From contig CAVWMF010000006.1 in the NCBI GenBank assembly GCA_963756025.1, forward strand, positions 868,001 through 932,000: a stretch of DNA of 64,000 nt, given 5' to 3'. Source of the stretch: Bog-473 sp963756025. Its GTDB lineage: Bacteria; Actinomycetota; Acidimicrobiia; Acidimicrobiales; RAAP-2. The notes below the pieces were generated by a model. That model was not told the DNA's origin. It did not search any database and saw only the letters and a list, made by a program, of their open reading frames with translations. A program made the position numbers and the translations under genes. The number at the start of each line of letters is the position of its first letter. The stretch's first letter is position 1. Shown here in pieces: positions 33,305-46,586 of this stretch.

Positions 33305-34936
33305 GTGGTGATGACGTTCGAGGGTGAGGCCTGGGAGACGCTCCCGGGGGCGAGCCGTCTCACGCTGGCCCAACGCGCCGCCATCGAGGCGGAGGACCCG
33401 CTGCTCTGCGTCATGGCCGGGGCCGGGGCCGGAAAGACCAGGGTGCTCACCCTCCGGGTGGCCCGCCGGGTGCGCGACGGCTCCATCGAGGCGGACCGGG
33501 CCCTGGTCACCACCTTCAGCCGCAAAGCGGCCGAGGAGCTCCGCACACGCCTGTGGTCCCTCGGGGTCTCGGGCATCAAGGCGGGCACGTTTCACCACAC
33601 TGCACTCGGGCTCCTGCGCGAGCATCGAGCCCAGCGTGGCCGGCCGGAACCGCAACTGCTCCCCGACCGTCGTCGTCTGCTGGCCGACCTGGTCACGGGC
33701 GACCCCCGCCGGGTGCGGACCCTCGACGGTGAGATCGGGTGGGCCAAGGCGCGCCTCGTCACCCCCGACCGCTACGAGGTAGAAGCCCGCCGGGCCAAGC
33801 GTCGGACCGGCATCCGCGCCGACCAGGTAGCCGAGGCGTACGTCCGCTATGAGGAGGAGCGGGCCCGGCGCCGTGTGCTCGACTTCGACGACCTCATCAC
33901 GGCCTGCGCCGACGCCATGGCCGGTGATGCGGCATTCGCCGACGGGGTGCGCTGGCGGACCCGCCACCTGTTCGTCGACGAGATGCAGGATGTGAACCCG
34001 GCCCAATTCCGGCTGCTCACCGCCCTTTTGTCCGATGAGCCCGACCTCTTCGTCGTCGGCGATCCCAACCAGTCGGTGTACGGGTTCAATGGCGCGGATC
34101 CATCGTTGCTGTATCGATTGCCCGAGATCCTGCGCGGTACGAGAGTCATCCGGCTCGACGAAAACCATCGCTGCACCCCGCAGGTGGTCGCCGTGGCCAC
34201 GGCCGTGCTGCGCGACAGCGAGACCGACGAGACAGTCCTGGGTGAGATCGACGCCGCCACCAGCAGCCGGGTGGACGGCCCCGTGCCGACCGTCATCGCC
34301 CACGCCAGCGACGCCGACGAGGCCACCTGGGCCGCGGCGCGGGCCAAGCAGTCACGCCTGCCCGGGATGCGCTGGTCCAGCATCGCCGTGCTGGCCCGCA
34401 CCAACGCCCAACTGGCGCCCGTGCAGGCGGCCATGGAGGCCGCGAACGTGCCCTGCCAGGTGGCCGGGTCCGATCTGGGTCCGGCCAGCGACCTGCGGGG
34501 CGGATGGTCGCCGCGGCGCCACGTCGATCACGACGATGAGCCGGCGACCGAACCCGTCGATCACGACCGGGTCGTGCTCACCACCTTTCACCGCTCCAAG
34601 GGCTTGCAGTGGCACACCGTCATGATCATCGGCCTGAGCGCGGGACTGATGCCGCTCGCATCGGCGCAGACCACCGAGGCCGTCGACGAGGAGCGCCGTC
34701 TGCTCTACGTGGCGCTCACCCGGGCCGAGGAAGAGCTCTGGTGCAGCTGGTCCGAAGGGGACGACGCCCGCACCGGGTCGGGATCGGGGCGGCTCCGGGG
34801 CCCGAGCCCCTGGTTGACACCGATTGAGCGGACGATCGTGCAGCTGACCAAGGCGGCCGCGCCGACGGCAGCCTCCGACGTGGCGGCCCGCGTGGCGGAG
34901 TTGCGACAGCGGCTTGTCGCCGAGGGTGACGGGTGA
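33305..34936 (+). CDS. Compact UvrD/Rep-family ATP-dependent helicase
   Basis: About 543 residues. Superfamily 1 motifs in order: I AGAGAGKTR, Ia TTFSRKAAEEL, II FVDEMQDVNPAQ, III GDPNQSVYGFNGA, IV LDENHRCT, V TTFHRSKGLQWHTVMI and VI LLYVALTRAEEEL. At roughly three quarters the length of E. coli UvrD (about 720 residues), the 1B/2B insert domains must be shortened. Actinobacterial relatives of this size are common. It probably unwinds DNA in repair. The start is one of GTG 33305, GTG 33308 or ATG 33311. Its stop overlaps the next gene's start. Confidence 0.9.
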   Translation: MVMTFEGEAWETLPGASRLTLAQRAAIEAEDPLLCVMAGAGAGKTRVLTLRVARRVRDGSIEADRALVTTFSRKAAEELRTRLWSLGVSGIKAGTFHHTALGLLREHRAQRGRPEPQLLPDRRRLLADLVTGDPRRVRTLDGEIGWAKARLVTPDRYEVEARRAKRRTGIRADQVAEAYVRYEEERARRRVLDFDDLITACADAMAGDAAFADGVRWRTRHLFVDEMQDVNPAQFRLLTALLSDEPDLFVVGDPNQSVYGFNGADPSLLYRLPEILRGTRVIRLDENHRCTPQVVAVATAVLRDSETDETVLGEIDAATSSRVDGPVPTVIAHASDADEATWAAARAKQSRLPGMRWSSIAVLARTNAQLAPVQAAMEAANVPCQVAGSDLGPASDLRGGWSPRRHVDHDDEPATEPVDHDRVVLTTFHRSKGLQWHTVMIIGLSAGLMPLASAQTTEAVDEERRLLYVALTRAEEELWCSWSEGDDARTGSGSGRLRGPSPWLTPIERTIVQLTKAAAPTAASDVAARVAELRQRLVAEGDG

Positions 34937-36381
34937 CGGACGACGGCGCGGTGACGGTCGACCTGGCGCCGCTGCGCCTCGTGGTAGGCGAGCGGTACGT
35001 GCTGAGTGGACAGACCGTGCACGACGATTACACCCACGATGAGGCGATGACAGTGGCGCCCGTGGTTCCCTTGGCCGTCGTCCTCCCGGCATCGACGCAG
35101 GAGGTGAGCGACATCCTGCGGCACGCCACCCGGGTACGCCTCCCGGTCGTGGCGCGTGGAAGTGGGACCGGCCTTTCCGGTGGATGCCAACCAGTGGCCG
35201 ACGGGATCCTCATCGCCTTCGACCGCATGAAGGCCATCAAGGAGATCGACACCGCGAACCAGGTGGCCGTGGTCGAGCCGGGCGTCACATTGGAGCAGCT
35301 CGATCGGTCCCTGGCGCCCTTGGGCCTGATCTACCCGGTCTCCCCAGGCGAGCCGGGTGCGTCCCTCGGGGGCAACGTCGCCACGAACGCCGGTGGTATG
35401 CGCGCCGTGCGCTACGGCGTCACGCGCCACCACGTCCTCGGCCTCGAGGTCGTGCTGGCCGACGGCACCGTCCTGCGCACCGGCGGCAAATTCGTGAAGG
35501 TCTCCTCGGGCTATGACCTCACGCAGTTGCTCATCGGCTCTGAAGGAACCTTGGCCGTCACCACCGAGATCACCCTGAAGGTCGAGCCGCGCCTGGCCGA
35601 CACGGCCACCGTCCTGGCGCCCTTCGCCACGCTGGCCGAGGTGGCGAAGGCGGTGCCGCACATCGTGAGCAGCGGCGTCGACCCGAGCATCCTCGAATAC
35701 ATCGACGTGCTGGCCATGGCCGGCATCACCACAAGCGCCGGACTCGACCTGGGCATCCCCGAAGAGACCAAGGCGGCAACCATGGCCTACCTGGTCGTCG
35801 TGCTGGAGGGCATGCAGACCGACCGGGTGGAGCAGGACGTCGAGCAACTCGCCACGTTGCTCTCCACCCTCGGCGCCCTCGACGTCTTCGTCCTCCCGCC
35901 GACAGCCGGGGCGCAGCTCATCTCGGCCCGGGAGAAGGCGTTCTTCGTGGCCAAGGCCTCCGGCGCCGACGACATCGTCGATGCCGTGATCCCGCGGGCC
36001 GGGATCCCCGAGTATCTCGCCCGTGTGGCCGAGTTGGCCGGGGACCATGACGCCCTGATCACCGCATGCGGTCATGTCGGCGACGGCAACGTCCACCTGT
36101 CGATCTTCCAGCCGGACGAGGTCCGGCGTCATACGCTGTTGCACGCCATCTTCGAGACCGCCATCGGCGCCGGAGGCGCCATCGCCGGGGAGCACGGCAT
36201 CGGGACGGCCAAGCTGGAGTACTTCCTCGAGACACAGGACCCCGTGAGCCTCGACCTCATGCGCTCCATCAAGCGCGTCTTCGATCCCCTCGGCCTCCTC
36301 GGGCCCGATCGGCTCCTCGGCGTGACCCGAGAAAGGCACGACGGGGCGGCGCACGCAAGCGCGACGAGCGAGCAACGATGA
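34933..36381 (+). CDS. FAD-linked oxidase, glycolate/D-lactate dehydrogenase type (GlcD-like)
   Basis: 482 residues. The FAD-binding PCMH domain shows LPVVARGSGTGLSGGCQPV and SPGEPGASLGGNVATNAGGMRAVRYG, with LIGSEGTLAVTTEITLKV. The C-terminal cap has GHVGDGNVHLSIF and GGAIAGEHGIGTAKL. It oxidises a 2-hydroxy acid such as glycolate or D-lactate, passing electrons to the respiratory chain. No GlcE/GlcF partner is present, so it may act as a single-chain enzyme. It overlaps the helicase gene upstream and the TPP enzyme gene downstream (ATGA), so the oxidase and TPP enzyme probably serve one metabolic step. Confidence 0.92.
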   Translation: MTDDGAVTVDLAPLRLVVGERYVLSGQTVHDDYTHDEAMTVAPVVPLAVVLPASTQEVSDILRHATRVRLPVVARGSGTGLSGGCQPVADGILIAFDRMKAIKEIDTANQVAVVEPGVTLEQLDRSLAPLGLIYPVSPGEPGASLGGNVATNAGGMRAVRYGVTRHHVLGLEVVLADGTVLRTGGKFVKVSSGYDLTQLLIGSEGTLAVTTEITLKVEPRLADTATVLAPFATLAEVAKAVPHIVSSGVDPSILEYIDVLAMAGITTSAGLDLGIPEETKAATMAYLVVVLEGMQTDRVEQDVEQLATLLSTLGALDVFVLPPTAGAQLISAREKAFFVAKASGADDIVDAVIPRAGIPEYLARVAELAGDHDALITACGHVGDGNVHLSIFQPDEVRRHTLLHAIFETAIGAGGAIAGEHGIGTAKLEYFLETQDPVSLDLMRSIKRVFDPLGLLGPDRLLGVTRERHDGAAHASATSEQR

Positions 36382-37925
36382 ACGGCGCCCGGGCGCTGTT
36401 GGCCACCCTGGTGGGTGCCGGTGTCGACACCTGCTTCAGCAATCCCGGGACCTCCGAGATGCACTTCGTCGCCGCGCTCGATGCGGTGCCCGACATGCGC
36501 GCTGTTCTCACCCTCTTCGAGGGCGTCGCCACCGGCGCCGCCGACGGCTACGCCCGCATGGCGGAGAAACCCGCCGCGACACTGCTCCACCTGGGGCCGG
36601 GACTCGGGAACGGCCTGGCCAACTTGCACAACGCCCGGCGCGCCCGCACGCCTCTGGTCAACATCGTGGGCGATCATGCGACGTACCATGCCCGGTTCGA
36701 CCCCCCGCTCCACTCCGACATCGCCTCGCTGGCCCGGCCCGTCTCGGCCTGGTATCGGGTGACGACGCGGGCGGACGATGTCGGGGCAGATGCCGCCGAC
36801 GCCGTCGCCGCTGCCTGGGGTCCTCCCGGCGGCGTGGCCACCCTGGTCCTGCCGGCGGACGCTTCATGGTCAGAGACGGCCGCCGGTCCGTGCCCTTCGC
36901 TGCCTCGAGCGTTGCCGGCCGTCGTGCCGGCAGAGACGATCGAGAAAGTGGCACGGGTGTTGCGGTCGGGCCAGCGGGTGGCCCTTTTCCTGGGTGGGTC
37001 CGCCGTGCGTTCCCGGGCGCTGCACGCCGCCGGTCGCATCAACGGGACCATTGGCGCTCCCCTTCTCGGTGAGACCTTCCCGGCCAGGCTCGAACGCGGC
37101 GCGGGCATCCCCGCCGTGGACAGGCTCGGGTACCTGGCTGAATTCGCCCAGGCACAGCTGGCCGGCGTGGAGCACCTCATCCTGGTCGATGCCAAAGCAC
37201 CCGTCTCGTTCTTCGCCTACCCGGGGCAGCCGAGCGACCTGGTGCCCCCGGGGTGCATCGTGCACACGTTGGTGCGTCCCGGTGAAGACGCGCCGGCGGC
37301 GCTCGAGGCGCTGGCTGAAGCCGTCGGCGCCGGCGCTCCGGTTTCCGGTGCGGCCGCGTTGCGGCCCGACCGGCCGAGCGGCTCGTTGACCGCAGAGACC
37401 TTGGCGGCGGCCATCGGCGCCGTGCTCCCCGAGCGTGCCATCGTCGTGGACGAGGGGATCACCGCCGGTCTGTTCGTGACTGCGGCCACCGGCGGCGCAC
37501 CGCCCCACGATTGGCTGACGCTCACAGGAGGCGCCATCGGGATTGGCCTGCCGGCAGCCACCGGCGCCGCCGTAGCCGCCACGGATCGACCCGTCCTCTG
37601 CCTGCAGGCGGACGGGAGTGCCATGTACACGCTGCAGGCCCTCTGGACGCAAGCCCGCGAGCGTCTCAATGTGACGACCGTGGTGCTGGCCAACCGGAGC
37701 TACGCCATATTGAACATGGAATTGCAGCGCGTCGGCGCCGACGGCAGCGGCGCACGGGCCCGACGGCTGCTGGACCTCACGGATCCCGAGCTCGACTTCG
37801 TGGCGCTCTCCCACGGCATGGGGGTGTCAGCGTGCCGCGTGGAGACCGCCGAAGGGCTGACCAGCGCGTTGGAAGCAAGCTTTGCCGAGCCCGGCCCCAG
37901 CGTCATCGAGGTGCCGTTGCCCTGA
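36378..37925 (+). CDS. Thiamine pyrophosphate-dependent enzyme, acetolactate synthase large-subunit-like
   Basis: 515 residues with the three-domain layout of the family. The N-terminal PYR domain carries the catalytic Glu (LTLFEGVATGAADGYARM), the central domain is nucleotide-binding, and the C-terminal PP domain has LQADGSAMYTLQALWTQARE and VVLANRSYAILN in place of the usual GDG...NN motif. It is shorter than anabolic acetolactate synthase, and no IlvN small subunit follows. A decarboxylase, carboligase or ligand-specific relative is therefore possible (benzoylformate decarboxylase and glyoxylate carboligase are in the same family). Coupling to the GlcD-like gene suggests an oxo-acid made by that oxidase is its substrate. 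Confidence 0.85.
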   Translation: MNGARALLATLVGAGVDTCFSNPGTSEMHFVAALDAVPDMRAVLTLFEGVATGAADGYARMAEKPAATLLHLGPGLGNGLANLHNARRARTPLVNIVGDHATYHARFDPPLHSDIASLARPVSAWYRVTTRADDVGADAADAVAAAWGPPGGVATLVLPADASWSETAAGPCPSLPRALPAVVPAETIEKVARVLRSGQRVALFLGGSAVRSRALHAAGRINGTIGAPLLGETFPARLERGAGIPAVDRLGYLAEFAQAQLAGVEHLILVDAKAPVSFFAYPGQPSDLVPPGCIVHTLVRPGEDAPAALEALAEAVGAGAPVSGAAALRPDRPSGSLTAETLAAAIGAVLPERAIVVDEGITAGLFVTAATGGAPPHDWLTLTGGAIGIGLPAATGAAVAATDRPVLCLQADGSAMYTLQALWTQARERLNVTTVVLANRSYAILNMELQRVGADGSGARARRLLDLTDPELDFVALSHGMGVSACRVETAEGLTSALEASFAEPGPSVIEVPLP

Positions 37926-38002
37926 GGTGCCAGCGAGCACGTCAATATGCTTTCGAGCCAGCCGAACAGCGGCGAGTCCACGGGCTGCAGCGCCGGCCGG
38001 CC

Positions 38003-38773
38003 TCAACCGTCAGTGAAGTCGACCACGACGGGGGCATGGTCCGAAGGCTTCTGCCCCTTGCGGGCATCGCGGTCCCTGAAGGCGCCGTCGGCCCGTGCGG
38101 CCAGGTCGTCGCTGACCAGCACGAGGTCGATGCGCATGCCGCGCCCCTGGTGAAAATCGCCGGCACGGTAGTCCCACCACGTGAAGACGCCCGGCTCGTT
38201 GAAGCGCGGGAACACGTCGGTGAGCCCCCAGTCCTCCACTTGGCGCAGCGCGGCCCGCTCGGGCTCGCTCACGTGCGTCTGCCCGACGAAGTGCGCCGGA
38301 TCCCACACGTCCCCGTCGTCGGGTGCCACATTGAAGTCGCCGCAGACCGCCACCGAATCCCCAGGTTTGTAGGACTCGTCGAGCATGGTGCGCAACCGCG
38401 CCAGCCATTGCAGCTTGATGCCGTAGAACTCGTTGTCGAGACTGCGGCCGTTCGGTACGTAGACCGAGTGCACCCGCACTCCCCCGCACGTCGCCGCGAT
38501 GATGCGGCACCCGTGATCGTCCTCCTCGGTGTCGAACCCCCGCACCGGGTCGCCCACACCCAGGCGGCTGATGATCGCCACGCCGTTCCATCGCCCATCG
38601 CCGTGGTGCACCGACTCGTAGCCCAGCTCCGAGAATGCGTCCACCGGGAACTTGTCATCCGCCAACTTCGTCTCCTGGAGGCACAGCACGTCGGGTTCGT
38701 GCGCGGCGATCCATTCGGTGACACGGGGCAGCCGTGCCCCCAACGAGTTGACGTTCCAGGTGGCCAGGCGCAC
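38003..38773 (-). CDS. xth: Exodeoxyribonuclease III (AP endonuclease)
   Basis: 256 residues of the Mg-dependent endonuclease/exonuclease/phosphatase fold. Motifs: MRLATWNVNSLGARLPRV (Asn), VLCLQETKL (metal Glu), VHSVYVPNGR, VAVCGDFNVAPDD (Asp/Asn), TWWDYRAG, RIDLVLVS (Asp) and KPSDHAPVVVDF (Asp-His). It cuts at abasic sites and trims 3' ends in base-excision repair. Its GTG start overlaps the stop of fabZ by one base, so these are transcribed together though unrelated in pathway. Confidence 0.94.
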   Translation of the reverse strand: MRLATWNVNSLGARLPRVTEWIAAHEPDVLCLQETKLADDKFPVDAFSELGYESVHHGDGRWNGVAIISRLGVGDPVRGFDTEEDDHGCRIIAATCGGVRVHSVYVPNGRSLDNEFYGIKLQWLARLRTMLDESYKPGDSVAVCGDFNVAPDDGDVWDPAHFVGQTHVSEPERAALRQVEDWGLTDVFPRFNEPGVFTWWDYRAGDFHQGRGMRIDLVLVSDDLAARADGAFRDRDARKGQKPSDHAPVVVDFTDG

Positions 38774-39207
38774 TAGTTCGCCTCACTTTCGACGATGACG
38801 AAGAGCAGATCGGTCTCGCATGCCTTTTGCCCCCCCACATGGGCCATGCCGTGCCCCTTGCCGGCCCGGGCGGACATGCGGTCGAGTGTCACCTCGAGCT
38901 GGAGGTTATCGCCGGGAAGCACCTGGCGCCGGAAGCGCGCACGCTCGATCCCCCCGAAGAGGGGCAGCTTGCCGGCATAGCGCGGATCGAGGAGCACCGC
39001 GAGGGCACCGAGCTGGGCCAAGGCCTCGATCATGAGCACACCGGGCAGGGTGGGCCGACCGGGAAAGTGCCCGGCGAAGAAGGGCTCGGCGCCGGTCGGC
39101 TGCCAGTTCCCCTGGGCGGAGTGGCCGGGCTCCACCGCGGTGACCGCCGTAAGGAAGAGAAACGGTGGCCGGTGGGGCAGGACGTCGATTGGATCCGGCA
39201 TTTCCAT
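38773..39207 (-). CDS. fabZ: 3-hydroxyacyl-ACP dehydratase, FabZ type
   Basis: 144 residues of the hot-dog fold. The start MEMPDPIDVLPHRPPFLFLT has the usual LPHRPPFL. The active site lies in AGHFPGRPTLPGVLMIEALAQ, with His47 and Glu61. FFGGIERA-like and PGDNLQLEV segments follow. It removes water from 3-hydroxyacyl-ACP in type II fatty acid synthesis. It is located between the NYN nuclease-like gene and exoIII on the same strand, with small gaps or overlaps. Confidence 0.93.
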   Translation of the reverse strand: MEMPDPIDVLPHRPPFLFLTAVTAVEPGHSAQGNWQPTGAEPFFAGHFPGRPTLPGVLMIEALAQLGALAVLLDPRYAGKLPLFGGIERARFRRQVLPGDNLQLEVTLDRMSARAGKGHGMAHVGGQKACETDLLFVIVESEAN

Positions 39208-39233
39208 GGGCGTGAGGTTATCGACGGTCGTGC

Positions 39234-40596
39234 TCAACGCGCGGCCTTGGCCGCCTTTTTGGTCGAGCCCCGGCGTTTCTTGGCTGGTGCTGGTGCCGGT
39301 ACGGGCATGGACAGCTCGGCCACGCGCCGCGGCGGATCCAAACTCGACAGCACGAACGGCCGCACCTCGCCTTTGGCCAACATCTGGCGCGCCTTCGTCG
39401 GCGGTGGATCGCCCATGGCGGACAGAGGGATGTAGCAGTGCAAGCTTCCACCGTCGGGCAGGGCGACATCGACCATCGCCCCATGGGAGGTGAAGGAGAC
39501 GACCTCCCCGTCGAGGGTGGTCCCCACGGGATAGGTGGCGACGAAGGTGATGAAGGCGAGGGGCTCGTTGACCGCCGGAGGCGGCGTGGAGGATCGCCGC
39601 TTCGAGGTGGTCCGGTCCTGTTCGGCCGGCGCAGGGTCCCGCTTCACGGCTGACTTCTTCACCGGTTCCGCTTTCATCTCCGGTGCGCTCTTCTTGGCGG
39701 GCGCCGCCTTTTTGGCCGCGGCGGTCTTCTTCGTCACGGCCTTCTTCGCCGTCGCCTTGGTGGTCGCCGTCTTGGTGGTCGCCGTCTTGGTCGCGGCCGC
39801 CTTGGTGGTCACCGATTTCTTCGGAGCCGCGTCCTTCCCGACTGCGGCAGCGACCTTCTTCTTCTTGGCCGGGACCTTGGTGGCCTTGGTGGCCTTGCCG
39901 ACCTTGGCCGGCTTGGCCGGTTGTGGCGGGTCCAGGGCCTCCGCCACCGCTTCGTCGATCGCACTCGACAAGTCGGGATCGACCTGGGCCCGGATGCCCC
40001 GGGGTGCGGGCGGGGGTGCCGTCGGTATGAGGGGCCATGTGGTGGCGACGACCGGCGCGGCTTTCTTGGTCGTGCGCTTGGCTGCCTTCTTAGCCGCCCG
40101 GGCCAGTTCGGCCGCTTTGGCCGGCGCGGACTCGGGGTCCCGTTTGGCCCGCTTCTCGGCGGTGGCGGCGCGGCTCTTGGGTCCGCGGATGGGCAGGCGG
40201 GGCGTGAAGATCCATCCCACTCCCGGCACCGGCTTGCCGCCGATCAGCCTTCCGTCGTCGAACAGCCACGGATGCTCGCCGTGGAACTCCTGGAACGAAT
40301 CGTTGGAAAGGACGACCGCCCCCGTCCGCTCGGCGATCCGCAGCACGAAGGCGTCGCCCCGACCGATGGCGCCCGCCGGTGGGGACACGACCTCGCCGTT
40401 GAGCATGGCCTCGCGCAACGTCTCCCGTTCGGACTCGTCGATACGGTGCTCGAAGGACGCATCGACCACGACGGTGATGCGGCTGTCGGGATCTTCCTGT
40501 GCGTACGCCGTCACAGCCTCGTCGAGTTGCTGCAAGCTCGGAAGCGTTCGTCCTTCGGTGGCCAGGTTGGACCCGTCCACCACGACATGGTGGGGT

Positions 40597-40610
<14 letters not shown>
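39234..40610 (-). CDS. NYN/PIN-type nuclease domain with histone-like tail and C-terminal S1-like domain
   Basis: 458 residues in three parts. Residues about 1-140 look like an NYN/Zc3h12a-type RNase: HHVVVDGSNLATEGR, ITVVVDASFEHRID and GAVVLSNDSFQEF supply the acidic metal site. Residues about 145-350 are a Lys/Ala/Thr/Pro-rich histone H1-like tail with KKAV-type repeats, likely to bind nucleic acid. Residues about 365-430 resemble an S1/OB barrel (GTTLDGEVVSFTSHGAMVDVAL...CYIPLSAMG). The whole suggests an RNA-processing enzyme. The GTG at 40610 overlaps the Kgd stop by 14 bases. The domain calls are by eye; the S1 call is the least certain. Confidence 0.7.
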
Positions 40611-44301
<3,691 letters not shown>

Positions 44302-44362
44302 AGACCCACCCTACCGGGGGCGCCGGACGCTTTGGGGCAGGGCGGTACTGTCACCCCTACCC

Positions 44363-45160
44363 ATGGGCTATCCGGCCGGACTCCACATCCTCGAACGAAC
44401 GGGGGCGACCCCGGCGGCGCCGGCGGTGGTCTTGGTCCACGGTTCGCTCGACCGCGGCGAAAGCTTCCGCCGGGTCATGCGGCGCCTGCCCGAGCTCACG
44501 GTGGTGGCGTACGACCGGAGGGGGTACCAGGGTTCACGCGCCGCCGGGGTGGTGGGCCTGGACCGCCACATCGCCGACCTGCTGGCCATCCTCTCCGAGG
44601 TCCGTACCCGGTTCGGCGGGCCCGTCGTCGCCGTCGGCCACAGCGTGGGCGGCGACGTCGTTCTCGGGGCGGCCGTGGCCGAACCCCGGGCCTGCGACGC
44701 CGTCGGGGCCTTCGAACCACCCATGCCGTGGCTCGGATTCCGGCGTCCGCAGGCGGACGGCGGCCCCCGCCGGGGTGGCCCGGCATCCTACAGCGTCGAC
44801 CCCGGTGACGAGGCCGAACGGTTTTTCCGGCGGATGGTGAGCCCGTCAGCCTGGGAGCGGCTCACGGACGCCGGACGAAATGGCCGCCGCGCCGACGGGC
44901 CGGCGCTGCAGGCGGACTTCAGGAGCCTCCGGGGCGCCCCGCCTTTCGACATCTCGGATCTGACCGTTCCCGCGCTGTTCGGGAGGGGAGGGCCCACCAG
45001 CGCCGCGCATCACCGCGACACGGTGACCTGGCTGGGGGCGCACGTGCCCGGCGCGGCGATCTACGAGATCGCGGGTGCGCAGCATGGGGCACACCTTTCG
45101 CACCCGGACAACTTCGCCGGCTTCGTCCGTGCCGTCCTGGCGCAGGCGGACGACGCGTGA
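44363..45160 (+). CDS. Alpha/beta hydrolase
   Basis: 265 residues from the ATG at 44363. The fold is clear from VVLVHGSLDRGESFRRVMRRL (oxyanion loop), VVAYDRRGYQGSR, the nucleophile elbow VAVGHSVGGDVVLGAAV and the late His in GAQHGAHLSHPDNF. A lid region lies between. Substrate unknown. It is divergent from kgd with a gap of only about 60 bases, so the promoters must overlap. Confidence 0.87.
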   Translation: MGYPAGLHILERTGATPAAPAVVLVHGSLDRGESFRRVMRRLPELTVVAYDRRGYQGSRAAGVVGLDRHIADLLAILSEVRTRFGGPVVAVGHSVGGDVVLGAAVAEPRACDAVGAFEPPMPWLGFRRPQADGGPRRGGPASYSVDPGDEAERFFRRMVSPSAWERLTDAGRNGRRADGPALQADFRSLRGAPPFDISDLTVPALFGRGGPTSAAHHRDTVTWLGAHVPGAAIYEIAGAQHGAHLSHPDNFAGFVRAVLAQADDA

Positions 45161-45206
45161 GGACCTCCGGAGGGGGAAATGGCCGAAGGGGGAATGGCCC
45201 CCCAGG

Positions 45207-45893
45207 TCAGGGGTAGTCTTCCCGGTTGACCGGCCAGGCGTCGCTCCAGGGAAGCGACGTCACGAAGGACCAGGAGCGCCGGTGGATGGAGGAAAGCCCG
45301 TAGCCCCGCAGTGCCATCTGGTGCGCCGGCGAGGGATACCCCTTGTTCTGCTCGAAGGCGAACGGCGGAAAGTGCGCGGACTCCTCGCGCATGAGGCGGT
45401 CCCGGACCACCTTGGCCAGCACGGAGGCGGCCGCGACCGACGCGCAGCGGGCATCGCCGTCGATGATCGGATACACCGATCCCCGGAATTCCCCGTCGGT
45501 GGGCTCGGGATTGGAGACGAGGTCCAGCGGGCCGTCGATGAGGAGGGCGTCGGGCGGAGTGGACAACCCGGCGAGCGCCCGCTGGGAGGCCAGGCGGAGC
45601 GCCACGCGCATGCCCCAGCGATCGCACTCCTCCGGAGATGCGTGGCCGACCGCCCAATCGACGCACCAGGCGCCCACCGTCTCGAAAATGGACTCGCGCC
45701 GGGCTTCACTGAGTTGCTTCGAGTCCCGGAGCCAGCGGGGCTGCGTCCGTTTGGTCGCTTTGGGCGGCACGACGGCCACGCCGACGGTCACCGGGCCCGC
45801 CCATGCACCGCGACCGACCTCGTCCATGCCTGCGACACACGCGTGGCCCTGACGGCGCAACGCGCGCTCCTTCACCAGATCCGGCGTGCTGAC
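45207..45893 (-). CDS. rnhB: Ribonuclease HII
   Basis: About 228 residues. It removes RNA from RNA/DNA hybrids, including single misplaced ribonucleotides. The active site shows GMDEVGRGAWAGPVTVG (Asp-Glu), LRDSKQLSEARRE, LLIDGPLDL (Asp), the loop DARCASVAAASVLAKVVRDR (Asp in GDA) and HFPPFAFEQNKGYPSPAHQMAL near the end. The start is uncertain: GTG at 45893 (VSTPDLVKERAL) or GTG at 45917. The gene is convergent with the hydrolase at 44363 and overlaps nothing on its strand. Confidence 0.94.
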   Translation of the reverse strand, partial: VSTPDLVKERALRRQGHACVAGMDEVGRGAWAGPVTVGVAVVPPKATKRTQPRWLRDSKQLSEARRESIFETVGAWCVDWAVGHASPEECDRWGMRVALRLASQRALAGLSTPPDALLIDGPLDLVSNPEPTDGEFRGSVYPIIDGDARCASVAAASVLAKVVRDRLMREESAHFPPFAFEQNKGYPSPAHQMALRGYGLSSIHRRSWSFVTSLPWSDAWPVNREDYP

Positions 45894-45949
45894 ACGGGTT
45901 CCCGTCGTTGCGGTCACGGGCGAGTGGCTGGCATCAATACGATGGGGGC

Positions 45950-46186
45950 GTGAGCACTGGGGGGAGGGCACTCGATCCGAACGCGCGGTCCCCGCTTGCT
46001 CCAGGCACGCGGGTGGAAGTCCGCAATCGGTACCAGGGTACGTGGACGAGGGGTTTCGAAGTGGCGGAGATCACCCCGGAGGGCTATCGGATCCGGCGGC
46101 TGTCCGACGGCAGCATCCTGGGGGAGCTCTTCTCCCGGGACGATGTGCGCCGCCAACGGAGCCGTCAAGGCTTCTGGTGGCACTGA
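45950..46186 (+). CDS. Small conserved hypothetical protein
   Basis: 78 residues from the GTG at 45950. The core (PGTRVEVRNRYQGTWTRGFEV, ITPEGYRIRRLSDGSIL) looks like a small beta-barrel of the SH3/Tudor sort, ending ELFSRDDVRRQRSRQGFWWH. Short proteins of this type occur in actinobacteria close to rnhB. It is divergent from rnhB and shares its control region. Function unknown. Confidence 0.7.
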   Translation: MSTGGRALDPNARSPLAPGTRVEVRNRYQGTWTRGFEVAEITPEGYRIRRLSDGSILGELFSRDDVRRQRSRQGFWWH

Positions 46187-46239
46187 TCTCGGGTCCGCAC
46201 CGCTCGGGTCCGCACTGAACCGGTCCGCACTGGACAGCG

Positions 46240-46539
46240 TCAGTCAACGGGGTCCCGGCGGACCGCCTCGATGTAGTCGTCGATCGGTATGGCCGAAAGC
46301 GTCAATGTCTTGAGGGTTCCGCGCGAGCCGAGCACCAGCGCCACGCGCGCCATCGTCTTCTCGTCCGGCGCGTCGAGCACGGTGCAGAAGTCGTAGGGCC
46401 CGAGGAGGGCCCACTGCGCCAGCACGCGCACGCCCATCGATTCGACTTCCGCGTTGACCGCCTTGAGCCGATCGGGATTCTCGGACAGGGTGGCCGCACC
46501 GTCGGGTCCCACGGTCGAGAGCATCAGAAATGTCGACAT
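46240..46539 (-). CDS. GYD domain protein
   Basis: 99 residues matching the GYD family of small alpha/beta proteins: MSTFLMLSTVGPDGAATLSE, a central VRVLAQWALLGPYDFCTVLDAPDE (the G-x-Y-D motif) and LKTLTLSAIPIDDYIEAV. Members form oligomers; no reaction is proven. It lies directly upstream of the acyl-CoA synthetase 3' end on the same strand, but the order suggests a separate transcript. Confidence 0.85.
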   Translation of the reverse strand: MSTFLMLSTVGPDGAATLSENPDRLKAVNAEVESMGVRVLAQWALLGPYDFCTVLDAPDEKTMARVALVLGSRGTLKTLTLSAIPIDDYIEAVRRDPVD

Positions 46540-46586
46540 GGCTTCACGCTATCGCAACAATTGCGCCGGGAAGCACCCGTTCTCCC

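Noticed and set aside
34705..36375. 556-codon open frame on the minus strand
   Set aside because: Antisense to the helicase and GlcD-like genes; composition typical of a GC-rich shadow frame.
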